The notes under the pieces are model-generated. The model saw only the letters and a program-made list of their open reading frames with translations. It did not search any database and was not told the DNA's origin. Below, one piece after another: positions 16,647-27,500 of a stretch of DNA of 39,670 bases (the stretch's first letter is position 1; every line of letters starts with the position of its first letter). Location of the stretch: positions 1-39,670 of IMG/VR virus record IMGVR_UViG_3300032182_000282, one strand, 5' to 3'. Both the position numbers and the translations under genes were made by a program. Origin of the DNA: a virus.

Positions 16647-17150
16647 TCACTGCCAGGCAATACTCACTACTTGTGCAGATACTACCCATTTGATATTATT
16701 AGTTGTACCAGCTCTGAGTGTACTGTAACTAAATGTATTTGTACCACCAGTCAATGGTTCAATAGACCATGTTTGACCTACTGGAATGTCATCTTTAATG
16801 ATAGTGTTTAGACTTGACAATACACTTACCAATCCAGAATTGTCACATAAAACCGCACTCTCTATCTTTTCTGAATATACTGTGCCAGACTGATTAACTC
16901 CAATAGCATGTCCTGTGATATAATTTAGAGTATTGATTTCAAGAGGAATTTGAGATCCTACATCATCAATCTGTAGTACCGCAGTATTCAGACCACGTAA
17001 AATATAATGAGATACTTTACTGTCTGCATAGAACGAGTTCTTAAGTTCTAGAGTGTTGATGTCTTTTGCATTTCTATCTTCATCGATAACGATTGTTTTA
17101 TCGATAGAAAATCCACCAACTGAATCAAACTTTTCTAGTGATGTTGCCAT
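16647..17150 (-). CDS. 167-residue virion-type protein, unknown function
   Basis: I do not recognise a defined family. The product starts MATSLEKFDSVGGFSIDKTI and is mainly beta-rich, with regular hydrophobic/polar alternation, and ends NIKWVVSAQVVSIAWQ. It lacks a signal peptide, membrane segment or glycine modules. It begins one base after the stop of the 1407-residue gene (TAA A ATG), with a GAAGAAG Shine-Dalgarno-like stretch that overlaps the last codons of that gene. The position between two large fibre-like genes suggests a small structural subunit or connector that is made with the 1407-residue protein. A C-terminal fibre fragment separated by gene fission is another possibility. Confidence 0.7.
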   Translation of the reverse strand: MATSLEKFDSVGGFSIDKTIVIDEDRNAKDINTLELKNSFYADSKVSHYILRGLNTAVLQIDDVGSQIPLEINTLNYITGHAIGVNQSGTVYSEKIESAVLCDNSGLVSVLSSLNTIIKDDIPVGQTWSIEPLTGGTNTFSYSTLRAGTTNNIKWVVSAQVVSIAWQ

Positions 17151-17151
17151 T

Positions 17152-20100
17152 TTACTTCTTCGTTATTTGGGAAACAATTTTGATATCAACGTCTTGAGAT
17201 GTTCCTACGTTATCACCAACCGTTAGGTTTACTCTTGCAATATTTGTTGCAGTAAATTCAAACGTAGTAGAGAACAACTGTACTCCTGTTCTGATATTTC
17301 CATATTCTGTATGGTAAATGTCAGTGCCATCATCAGTTAAGAAATATTCTGTAACTTCTCTGTCACCAGTCACATTGTTAATTGCTGTAATCATTACTTT
17401 AGAAGAAGCTTCTGTAGAACCATCATAGCAATTGAAAGATCCAATATCTACTGTATCTTTCACAAGTTCTACAATTCCACTTAGAATTCTATAATCAGTA
17501 AGTTCAAAATCTTTCAATTCAGAATCGAAGACCTTAACACCGTTAAAGTTTCCTGTACCAAATCCAATATTAAAATACACATCACCTGCATTATCTAGTC
17601 TTAATACAGGATCAACAGTTAATCCAGCAGAAAGACCAATGTCAAAATATTGCTTACTAGTATGTAAGAATGTTGATGCTGTATCTGTATTATCTAGAGT
17701 TGTATTACCACCAGCAAATACAATTGTATCAGCATTGATTTCTAATTCATTTGTTACTGGACTGTTGATAACATCAACTCCTCTAAACTCCAGAGCGGAT
17801 GTCGTTAAGTTTAGAGTATTGTTTCCATCGTTGTAGAAGAACAGTGTGTTCTCATTTGCTCCAGGAGAAGTCTCAGGAATAATATATGTGTTCTGATCAA
17901 TGTCTTTAACACCACCAAGAGATCCCCAGTTAGTTCCATCATAACCTTCATATGTGAAAGTTGTTTGGTTGAAACGGATAGATCCTTGAACTGCAATTCC
18001 TCTATCTGCAGTTGTTCCAGTTGGAATTGCAATAGAAGTGCTTGAAGAGATAACAGTTTTTTGACCAGGGTTTGGTCTGATGACCAAATCACTTACATCA
18101 GTTGAAATTGTATTTCCAACCAATCTCAGATCACTGCTGATTACAAGAGGAACATCAATATCAGGACCAATTCTTAATTCATTGATCTCCTCAAATATTA
18201 GATTATCAACAGCTGTTGTGTTATACTGAAGTGTAGATGTGCCATTGGAGAAGACAGAACCAGATGTATCATTTGGTTCTTCACCAGCAGCACCAGTAGT
18301 GCCAGTGGTAATTACTTCATAGATATCATGACCAAATTTTAGATAATCGCCTGCAGTAACAGGAGTGCTAGATGTCCAATCAGTATATGCTGGTGCAGAA
18401 AGATTTGGCGATCTTACTTTCTTAACTCCTTCAAACTCTAGATAGAATGGACTTAACTTGAGAGTGTTAACTGCATCATTGTAGAACCAGAAAGTATTGT
18501 CATTGCTACCTACAGTTTGTTCAGCAGTAACATAAGTATTACCATCTAGATCTCGAATACCACCAAGAGAAGTCCAACTTGCTGTTTGACTGCTGTATCC
18601 TTCATACTGTGTAGTATCTGTATTGTATCTAATTTGACCATCTGCAGCAAATCCAAGTGGAGGTCTTGCAGAAGTAGAACCAGCGGGAATTTGAATGGAT
18701 GATGTTGCATTGACAACAACACTCTTTCCTGTATCTGGAGTTAAGATCAGATCAAATCCAGCAAACGTAGCAATGTTTGTATTTGTAATGGTCAAGTAAC
18801 CATTTACATTCAACTCATTTGTTGTCTTAAGTACACCAGATGTAGTAAAGTTACCAGTGAGTGGAATAACTTCAATAGTTGTTGCACCCAAAGGACCATA
18901 ATAAACTTGACCAGCATCAACTCTGATGTTGCCCAGTCCTGCTTCCATAGCGAATGAGTTTCCGCTATTTGGACCAATTAAATCAACGTTTAGGGTATCA
19001 GCGATTGATAGTGGAGTGGTAAAACTAGTGGATGCTGCTCCAGTCTCTGTTAGTGAAGTTGTACTATTTACAGCACCAACAACATTAAAGCTTCCTGTAT
19101 TGCTTGCTGAAATAATTGTCTCGGATCCAACACCTGTAACAGTGATCTGTGCATCAATCTGATTGCCAGAAAGATTAAGTAGATCTGCAACTAGTGCTTC
19201 TCTGTCTAGGTTTAGAACATCACCGTTGAAGTAATCTCTACCACCATTAACAATTTCGATACTGCCAATAGATCCTTCTTTTGTGATCTCAAATTCAAAT
19301 CCGTTATCTCCACCATAAGTTCCAGGATCTGCTGGAAGGAATAACTTATCTCCAACTACATAACCAGAACCATAATTGGAGAAAGAAATATTTGAGATAC
19401 CTCTTCTATTTGAAATACGATATTGGAAACCAACACCATATCCTCTAGTAATAACATTTGAGAATGTTAGAATATCACCTTCTACATACCCACTACCAGC
19501 AACTGTTTCAACAACATCAGTAATAGTACCAATGACATTGACACTGGTGAAGTTTACTGCAAGACCAGAACCAGTTCCGCCAATGTTTGATGGATGAACA
19601 GTAACATTGTCATTAGCTTTCCATCCGCTTCCAGGTTCTGTTACGGTAAAACTAATTACGTTACCATTTGCATCGACATCAACATCTGCCAACATATCAA
19701 AGATATAACTTCCAGTTCCACCAGGAAGCAATCCTGCTTTTACTGGTTCTCCATACAGTCCTATAGTTGGAGTTAAGGAAATGCCAGACAATCCAGCATC
19801 TGTAGCTGTACTATTAAGAACTAAATCAGTGTATGATCCAGCACTTCCTGGTGTACCATATGCAATAGTTCTTGCTTCTGTTGTAACAATTGAGATGCCA
19901 AATTCATCTAGAATTCCAAGTGTGTATCCAGCATTACTAGCATCTGAAGTATCAAATCTATAAGTACCACCTGCACTGAAAGTTAGAGCAGTAGTAGTAA
20001 TTTCTGATCCATTTCCTTGATACTGGAAAACACCAGAAAGATTTTTTGCAATACCAAAAGCACCAGCACCATCACTAATTTCTTCATTAACATTAAAAGT

Positions 20101-21375
20101 TCCAGTAACACTGGTGAAGTACATTGCTGGTTGCTCATCATCAAATGATGTAATTGTTCCACTTCCAGAAGCAGAAGTTACAGTAGCTCCTGCAGCAAAT
20201 TCTGTAAATGGATTATCAATTAACTCAATAGTACCACCCATTGCTGAGTGATTTTGACAAGTATAGTAAATCGTTCCTGTTAGATATTCTGATGTATCGA
20301 AAACGATAGTGCCATTATCAGTACCGTTGTTGGTAACACCATCTTCTACTACTAGTACACTAGATGCATCATAACCACCAGCAGCACTCTGGATCCAGAA
20401 TGGATGTCCTGGTGAGTTCACATTGATAGTAATAATACTACCTTGTGCTACGCTAATGGAAATGTCATTACCACTAGTTGAGATAGCATTTTGTCCCGTA
20501 AATACGTAATCTGTAGCAAGACCATCATCAGTTACATTCCACTCATACAATCTACCATACACAAAGTCTAGTTTCTGTCTACTAACAACAGTTAGTGTAG
20601 TGGTAGAAGATGGAATATTATCTACGGCAACACTAGTATATGTTCCCTCTGTATATCCAGTACCAGCGTTGGTAATTGTATTTTGAATATCAACAGAACC
20701 AGTGACGGTGATATTAGCAAATTTGCCACTGCCAGTTCCGTTGACAAGTTCTACATTATTATAGGTTCCTGGATAGTAACCAGTACCAGCATTATCAATA
20801 ACACCTTTCGTTGCAACTTCTAGCGTAACGATATCGAAACTCATCAGAGCATTGATACCACTATAATCAGTGGTAACAGGGATGTCTGTATATGATCCAG
20901 TAGTATACTCGTCTACATTACTATTGGCGGTTACAATACCGTCCCATGGCACAACAGTAACGTTTGCTGTTGCCTGAGATCCGCCACCACCAAAGATAGC
21001 AACATCAGTGTAAACACCAACATCATATTCAGATCCACTTTCTGTAATCGTTACATCTGCTGTTTCGAGGAATGTCTTCTCAACGAAAAAGTCTCTAGCA
21101 AATGTTGTACCAGTATCAGCAAACGAGACAATCAGATTTTCGCTACTAGTAAACGAGAAAGTCTTGTCTTGTCTTTTGAATAGACCTAAACTTGTGTCTG
21201 ACTGGAATGCCAGCGACGGAGATGCTTTGGTTCCGTCTTGAATTGTAATGGCACTTGGAGAGATAGTTGCTCCCCCAGAACCACCTGTAATCTCAAAGAG
21301 ATCAGAAGCGATCAGATTAATTTTGTCCCTTTGTTGTTCAAAGGTATCTGTTCTTGCTACACTAATTGCTGGCAT
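17152..21375 (-). CDS. Virion structural protein with embedded cupredoxin-like domain
   Basis: The product has 1407 residues. The N terminus (ARTDTFEQQRDKINLIASDL) is a common start of cyanophage structural proteins. Residues 110-260 carry AGTGY/GTY modules (NAGTGYYPGTYNNVEL, NAGTGYTEGTYTSVAV). Residues about 272-387 form a cupredoxin-like domain with H324, C373, H376 and M379 in the order of a type-1 copper site. A second, degenerate copy follows at about 452-545. Residues 560-740 contain more GSGY modules. Further on, two copies of a segment with RPPLGFAADGQIRYNTDTTQ and IAVQGSIRFNQTTFTYEGY are typical of fibre shafts. The C-terminal 150 residues look globular. The ATG overlaps the preceding 68-residue gene by 14 bases. 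A tail or baseplate fibre role is likely; copper binding is a prediction. Confidence 0.8.
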   Translation of the reverse strand: MPAISVARTDTFEQQRDKINLIASDLFEITGGSGGATISPSAITIQDGTKASPSLAFQSDTSLGLFKRQDKTFSFTSSENLIVSFADTGTTFARDFFVEKTFLETADVTITESGSEYDVGVYTDVAIFGGGGSQATANVTVVPWDGIVTANSNVDEYTTGSYTDIPVTTDYSGINALMSFDIVTLEVATKGVIDNAGTGYYPGTYNNVELVNGTGSGKFANITVTGSVDIQNTITNAGTGYTEGTYTSVAVDNIPSSTTTLTVVSRQKLDFVYGRLYEWNVTDDGLATDYVFTGQNAISTSGNDISISVAQGSIITINVNSPGHPFWIQSAAGGYDASSVLVVEDGVTNNGTDNGTIVFDTSEYLTGTIYYTCQNHSAMGGTIELIDNPFTEFAAGATVTSASGSGTITSFDDEQPAMYFTSVTGTFNVNEEISDGAGAFGIAKNLSGVFQYQGNGSEITTTALTFSAGGTYRFDTSDASNAGYTLGILDEFGISIVTTEARTIAYGTPGSAGSYTDLVLNSTATDAGLSGISLTPTIGLYGEPVKAGLLPGGTGSYIFDMLADVDVDANGNVISFTVTEPGSGWKANDNVTVHPSNIGGTGSGLAVNFTSVNVIGTITDVVETVAGSGYVEGDILTFSNVITRGYGVGFQYRISNRRGISNISFSNYGSGYVVGDKLFLPADPGTYGGDNGFEFEITKEGSIGSIEIVNGGRDYFNGDVLNLDREALVADLLNLSGNQIDAQITVTGVGSETIISASNTGSFNVVGAVNSTTSLTETGAASTSFTTPLSIADTLNVDLIGPNSGNSFAMEAGLGNIRVDAGQVYYGPLGATTIEVIPLTGNFTTSGVLKTTNELNVNGYLTITNTNIATFAGFDLILTPDTGKSVVVNATSSIQIPAGSTSARPPLGFAADGQIRYNTDTTQYEGYSSQTASWTSLGGIRDLDGNTYVTAEQTVGSNDNTFWFYNDAVNTLKLSPFYLEFEGVKKVRSPNLSAPAYTDWTSSTPVTAGDYLKFGHDIYEVITTGTTGAAGEEPNDTSGSVFSNGTSTLQYNTTAVDNLIFEEINELRIGPDIDVPLVISSDLRLVGNTISTDVSDLVIRPNPGQKTVISSSTSIAIPTGTTADRGIAVQGSIRFNQTTFTYEGYDGTNWGSLGGVKDIDQNTYIIPETSPGANENTLFFYNDGNNTLNLTTSALEFRGVDVINSPVTNELEINADTIVFAGGNTTLDNTDTASTFLHTSKQYFDIGLSAGLTVDPVLRLDNAGDVYFNIGFGTGNFNGVKVFDSELKDFELTDYRILSGIVELVKDTVDIGSFNCYDGSTEASSKVMITAINNVTGDREVTEYFLTDDGTDIYHTEYGNIRTGVQLFSTTFEFTATNIARVNLTVGDNVGTSQDVDIKIVSQITKK
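19740..20020 (-). other. Degenerate second cupredoxin-like repeat
   Basis: The segment with ALTFSAGGTYRFDTSDASNA and then YTLGILDEFG has the strand pattern of cupredoxin-like domains in marine phages, which usually read SGHPL at the ligand position. Here a tyrosine (Y484) replaces the histidine, and the C-x-x-H-x-x-M strand is missing. It should not bind copper at such a site. Confidence 0.5.
20217..20560 (-). other. Cupredoxin-like domain with type-1 copper ligands
   Basis: Within the 1407-residue protein, SPGHPFWIQ supplies H324 and YYTCQNHSAMGGTIEL supplies C373, H376 and M379. Spacing between the first His and the Cys is 49 residues, near the 47 of plastocyanin, and Cys to His is 3 in both. 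His to Met is 3 here against 5 in plastocyanin. The domain is flanked by structural beta modules, so it is part of the fibre and not a separate electron carrier. Confidence 0.7.
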
Positions 21376-21568
21376 TTTTTATCAACTCTCGCAGTAGGGA
21401 TTTGATCTCAGAAACTTCATTCTTCAACATATTTATGTCATCTAACGCGGAACTCAACTGTTTTGACTTACGTCTTGCAGCTATTGCCGAATTGTCCAAA
21501 TTCAAGATGGCACCTGTGGTCTCGTCCCTAACGAGACCATCATGTCCTTCAACTTTGATGTAACCCAT
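21362..21568 (-). CDS. 68-residue coiled-coil protein, unknown function
   Basis: The product starts MGYIKVEGHDGLVRDETTGA with a short beta hairpin, then has a basic stretch (IAARRKSKQLSSALDD). The C-terminal half is a coiled coil with heptad leucines and isoleucines (INMLKNEVSEIKSLLRELIK). It has no clear Shine-Dalgarno sequence and starts 9 bases after the stop of the 2697-residue gene, so it is probably read by coupling. Its end overlaps the start of the 1407-residue gene by 14 bases. The coding signal is supported by this tight packing and by its sensible protein sequence; related small proteins appear in this place in other T4-like cyanophages as far as I recall. It could be a virion trimerisation or assembly factor. 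Confidence 0.75.
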   Translation of the reverse strand: MGYIKVEGHDGLVRDETTGAILNLDNSAIAARRKSKQLSSALDDINMLKNEVSEIKSLLRELIKNASN

Positions 21569-21577
21569 ACGCGGAAA

Positions 21578-24500
21578 TTAGAATGCAGCGACTGCTCTGA
21601 TATCTTGTACTTTTGGTACAATTGTTGGATCCTTACCCTTCATGATAATCTTGATAGCAAACGAAGAGAATTCGGGTAATTCTGCAACACTATAAGTGAT
21701 ATCTTGATATGCAGATTGCTTTTCAAGAACTCCAGAAGCACTGTTTTCAGGAGATGCAATTTCTAGACTATCTGGTTGACCATCTTCATTGAAGTAGATC
21801 CAATCGATGTCATCGAAGTTCTCCTGACTAGATGCATTCTTGAACTTATAAAGAACTTCTACATTCTCAGTTTCTTTTGCATTTAGTGTCAAGTGTACAT
21901 TGATTGCAGTTGCTGGACTGCTAATTGTTACTTCCTTAGTTACATATTTTGCAACAGAAGAAGAATTCTTAGAGGCATCATCTGCAACATATTCAACGCC
22001 ATTCTCATAAGTAACTTTTGCTACTTCGAGGAATGTTACTTCTTCATCTGGTTGGTTAGGATATGAGATAATATCACCAACACGGAAGATATCCTTTTGC
22101 TGATCTTCTGTATCAGCTTGTCTAGCAAAGAATGTGCTATCGATAATTCTTCCTGTATAATCATCATTGATAGGTCTCGTATCATTTCTGACAGATGCCT
22201 TTCTGGTTTCTTTATCCCAAACAACAACCTTACCACGAATTACGTTATCGTAAATTTCTAGAGGTACGGATGGATTTCTTGCTGTCAGAACCTGAGCGGT
22301 ATTTAGTGTGATTGGTAGAGCAGCTGGTGTTCCGCCAACCGTTCCGCCCGTGATTGTAGTCTTTTGATTTTCAAAAACAAGATCTTCACCATTGATGAAT
22401 ACTTGCTTAGTCTTAAGTTTGATGGTGATTGTATTATCTGCTACTTTAGCAATAGTTCCTAGAGCACCAGAACTTACACCCTCAACTTTTTGATTATTGA
22501 AAATCTGTACACCTTGTGTACCGCTAACCGCAAACTCATATAGTGGGAAGAATTCTAGAACTTGATTTCTTCTACCATATCTGTTCTCACTACCAGTAGC
22601 ACTCTCAATTCTGTTAGAGATAGTCTTGACACTTGCTGTGGAAAGATCAATTACTGGAGATAGATACGAAACATTAGAAGTGAGATCAAACTTATAAGTT
22701 AGTGATCTATCTACATCGTTTAGAACTTCATTGATCTCAGAAGCAATAAACTTCTGATTGGTGAAGTAATGGGGTTCATTCAAGAAAGTCTTTTCATAAT
22801 CACTTTGAGAATATGAAGTGTAGTTAGTTGTTGTAGAATCTACAGGAATAACATTGGTTGTTCTGACCATGCTAGCAATCTTTGTCTGTGAGAAAGATAA
22901 GTATTGCATTTGTGGATATAGAACCTCATACTTTCTGTTGTAGGTTCCGTATACAATGTCACCACCACCAATAGAACTTGTAGCAGCAGAGATTTCAGAC
23001 ACTACATCATACGTATCAACGCCACTATTTGTTACTTGGAATAAAGTTGTATTCAAGATATCAGCAGTGATACCACCTGTGGACTTTGCACCCTTATAGA
23101 ATACATAAGAGTTGCCACTAGTCTCAAAACCATTATCTCTGTGTCTTACTTTGATAACCTTATTGTTATTTCTGAAGAGAGTAGCAGTTGCATTTGAATC
23201 TGATGCACCATCAGTCTTGAATGGGTTCAAACCAAGCAATTCGTATCCTAAGTTCTCTGTTGTTAGTAGAAGTTCACATGGTCTGTCGATCTGGAATTCT
23301 GCTCTGTATAGAGTAAACTTGAGATCTTCAAAAATATCCTCAGTCCAGTTATCGACATTCTGTGATCTGTATACAGAACCAAGAGATGGTTGAGTTGTGA
23401 TGACTGTGCTGGTTGCAACATCAATCTCACCTAGTTTAGATGACCATAGAGCGTAGTCAACAGAATCAGTCTCAACAGTCAATGCATACTCAGTATCATT
23501 CTGTAGGTATACAGGATGCTCGAATGCGAAGTGTGTTGGAACAGTAGAAGCGGTTAGACCCTCCTGGTCTACAGCAACACCCATTGTTACTGCAGGAGTA
23601 TCGAACTCAATCACTGTCTCTACTTCACAACCACCAGCACCATTACCAATGCCCTTGATAACAACAGATGGTGCTTCGGTATATCCAAATCCGTTGATTG
23701 ATAGATTGATGTTGTAAATCTTTCCTCCAGATACCTGTGCTCCAGCAGTTGCAACAGAACCACCAGGAAGTTGTGGACTTTCAACAGTGATAATCGCATC
23801 ATCATAATTTAGACCAGGATTTGTAATCTTGATCTCAGAAACCTTACCACTATCTTTAGCAATAGTTACAACACCAGACTTACCTTCTGTATTGTTAGCA
23901 AGAACAACAGAAGGAATGACTAACGTTTCATTTGGACGGAATGCTCTTCCATTATGGTTCTCAAGAACCATGGTATATACTTGCTCGTTTGTTAGCAAGA
24001 ACCTACCAGTAGACGATGGAACGAGATCAATACCATTCTTATCAATAATCTTAAAGATAGGACCACTTGCAGCAGAACTAGATCCTGTTACATTTTCTCC
24101 TTTGGTTACGTAAACATTTGAGTTTACAAAGAACTTCAAGAATGTAAATGGAGATAGAACTTTCTCTGTTCCTGGTACAATATTCTTTCCAGGTTTGTCA
24201 CTATCTACATTTGTAAGATATACTCTGATAGGAATAGAGTTACTCTTAGACTGGAAGAACAGATCAACACCAGTAGTAAACATACCACCATCATAGTTTT
24301 CAACCTTAAAGGTTTGTGCTAGTGGATTTGGTCTAATTGGGTTTTCTGTGTTACTATCAACAAACTGAACACCTTCGTTTGCTTTGAAGAACGATGGTTT
24401 TGTAGAGATGATAGTTGCAGGGTTCTCGGGAAGAATACCTGTTGCATAGTATTTGACTTCTGCATAGGTATCTACATTCAACTTATCTTCGTCAGTGGGA

Positions 24501-27500
24501 CTAGATGTAAATCTAAAGGTCTTGATGCCAGTAGTTACATTGTACTCTTCGGAAGTTTGATCATATGCAACAGTAGCAACATCACCAGTCCAAGGTGTAT
24601 TCTCTCTAGGAGCATATCCAGCAGGAACAATAATGATACCACTAGCATCACCATTCTCATTGGTTACCACTTCTCCATTGAAAGCAGATAGAGAGTTACC
24701 AGCAATGCCAGTAAATCTCAAGTCAGGATTAACCCAACGAGAAATATCTCTTCCTTCTAGGAAGACAGAGATTTTTGTATTAGGCTTCAGTCTTCTAACA
24801 ACAAACTTGACTGCTTGACTTCTAGCAAAGAACTTAACAGAATCTGAAACATTGTTTCCTCTGACACTCTTAACTTGGACACCCTTGGCAACATCATTGT
24901 TTACAGGGCTAATATTAGAAGAGCTGCTAGTAGAGGCAATGCTAATTTCAGAAGTAACGCTATCAGCATTAGTGTTGCCGAGAGAATTGATAGAAGTGAA
25001 TGAAGGAGCAGAACCAACCCAGTTGACAATAAATGAATTATAGAAACTTGCAAAACTTTCCTTTACCTCTGGTTTCGCTAGGAAGATAGTATACAGATCT
25101 GTATTAGTATCTACGATTAGGGGTTCTTCATTTTGATCATACCATTGATCAATACTTGGAGATAGAGATGCATCTCCAACATACTGAAGAACAACGAATG
25201 GATTTGGATTTAATGTGCTGGAAGCAAAATCATTACCAAGAACTTTTAAGTTGCTGTATGGTAATGTAATAATGTCTCCTGACTTCTTATATCCAGAAAC
25301 AACACGCTGGTCATCTCTAACATTGACTTCTCTTAGTCTAAATGAATCTTCTTTGGTCTGTGGTCTTAATACAGACTGTTGTGGATCAACAGCACACTGA
25401 TAATCAAGAGATTGGAGATTACCAGATCTATGAGCTTCAAAGTTATCTACGATAAATCCACTCTTAAATCTATCAAAACCAACTTCATCTTTGACTTGCA
25501 TGTTTAGAGCTTGTTGCTCAAGGATGCTTAGCGTGGTATAATACTCAAGGCGTTCAATACGCTTCTCTAGTTTACCGATGTCACGCATTGTGTAACGACG
25601 GTTGTCAACTGGAGTAATTCTTACATCCTTACTTGTTTGAGTATATGCAGGAATATATGCATAGAACAGAGGAACTGCATCATCAATTGGATCTGGTTTT
25701 GTTGGGTTGAGTGAGGAGTTGCCTTCCTTGACTAGGAACTGACCCTTCTTATTTAAGAATACACCGTCAATTCTGTCAAGATATTCTACCTGACTGAACG
25801 AGATGCTAAACTCTAGATTTACATCGGGTGCAGGTGGAGCAGAAATTACAGAACCTGCAGATGCAAACTTACCTCTGGTAATAGAGAGACTAGATTGATC
25901 TTGGAAACCAGGGACAACTGTCGTGTTGTCTACTTTTGGTCTAAAGTCAATAACGTTCTTGAGATTTACGTTACCATGTACAGTTGAGTTGAATGTTGGG
26001 ATCTCATCTTCAGTAACACCCGAAGCATGGAGATAACTATCAATTGTACAAATGTCACCTTGAGAATGCTCGAAGTAATCAAACGCAATTACTAACTGAC
26101 CATTGGTTGGTTCAAATCCTGGTTTGAGAACAATACGAGACACGTCATACACAGTGTCTCTCTGACCATTGTCAAAGGTAAATCTATCAGTTACATCTGT
26201 TCCTTCTACAAGGTTACCTGCGGCGTCAACAACTGGAGGTTGTACAGACGAACCCTCGTATACATACGCTAGCTTATAAGCATCGGAATATGAAATGATA
26301 TCCACTGCATCGCTATCGTAATCATTTCCTCTGAATGGAATTACTCTATCACCAGAAGATGTGACTACAATTCTCTTAGAGACAGATGTCTTAAGTCTTG
26401 GTTTTGCATTATCAACTTCCAAAGTAGAAGTTAGTTTTAATTTAGGGAACGTTCCATTTTCGGGAATAGTTCCAAAGTAATCCTGTGGAAGTTCTAGACG
26501 AATGGATCCAGAGATGAGACCACTAGCAGTATCTGTAGAAGAAGTTGCAATGACATTATCTGGATTGATGTATACAATATCTCCAGCAACCAGTTTTGTA
26601 GAATCGCCTGGATCAAGTACAGTTACAATGAAGTTGTCTTCTGTGAACGTGACAAACCTCTGTGTACCAAATGGTAGGTCTGCCTTAAATGTTAAGATAC
26701 CACCACCTGAAGATGCTGTTGTGATAAAGTCTCTACGGATATAGTATTTGATTTTACTATCTTCCTGACTTGCAACAATCTTATTGATCTGTCTGCTTCC
26801 TGTTGGGAATACAAGAGATCCAGATGCAGAATTTTTAACCTTGCAGCGGAGACGAACAATACCAGCGTTTACAACATCAGCAAGTAGAACACTATCTAGA
26901 TAAATTCTAGTTTTGAATGATCCTTCCTGAGGAGTTGCATACTGAACAACAGAACGAATAACATTGTTGTCTTCATCAGCAAACTGTACAACGTCACCTT
27001 GCTGTAGAAGTTGAGTAGCATCAGCATTGAAACTAGTACACTCAACAAAATTGGAACCTTTAGATCCAAAGAATGTAAAATCAGTAACACTAGTAATCTC
27101 TGATAGAAGTCTATCATCTGTTACTACATCTGCAGTAAACTTGTTAGCGTTACCAGAACCATATCCAGCAGACAGTGACTTGACGTTCTGTGCTGTATAG
27201 GTAGTTACACTATCTCTGAATAGAACAGGTCTTACAACCGCTCCAGACGTTGCTGCAGGAGATCCTTCTGGTTGTTTGACTGTGACTGCAGGTGGTTGAG
27301 AATATACAGTGTTAACCGCTTCTCTATCAGTAATATCAACTCTAACTACAAAGTCGTTACCAAGAACATCAACATTGATTTTATCTCTACCAAAATCAAC
27401 ACCATTGACGAGAAGAGTTGCATTTTCATTGTATCCAGTACCACGATTAGTTACAATGAAGTGAGAAATAGTACCATCTAAACCGATACGTGCAGTATTC

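Noticed and set aside
20217-20560. A plastocyanin gene as an auxiliary photosynthesis gene
   Set aside because: The copper-ligand segment is inside a 1407-residue virion protein, without its own start, signal peptide or stop.
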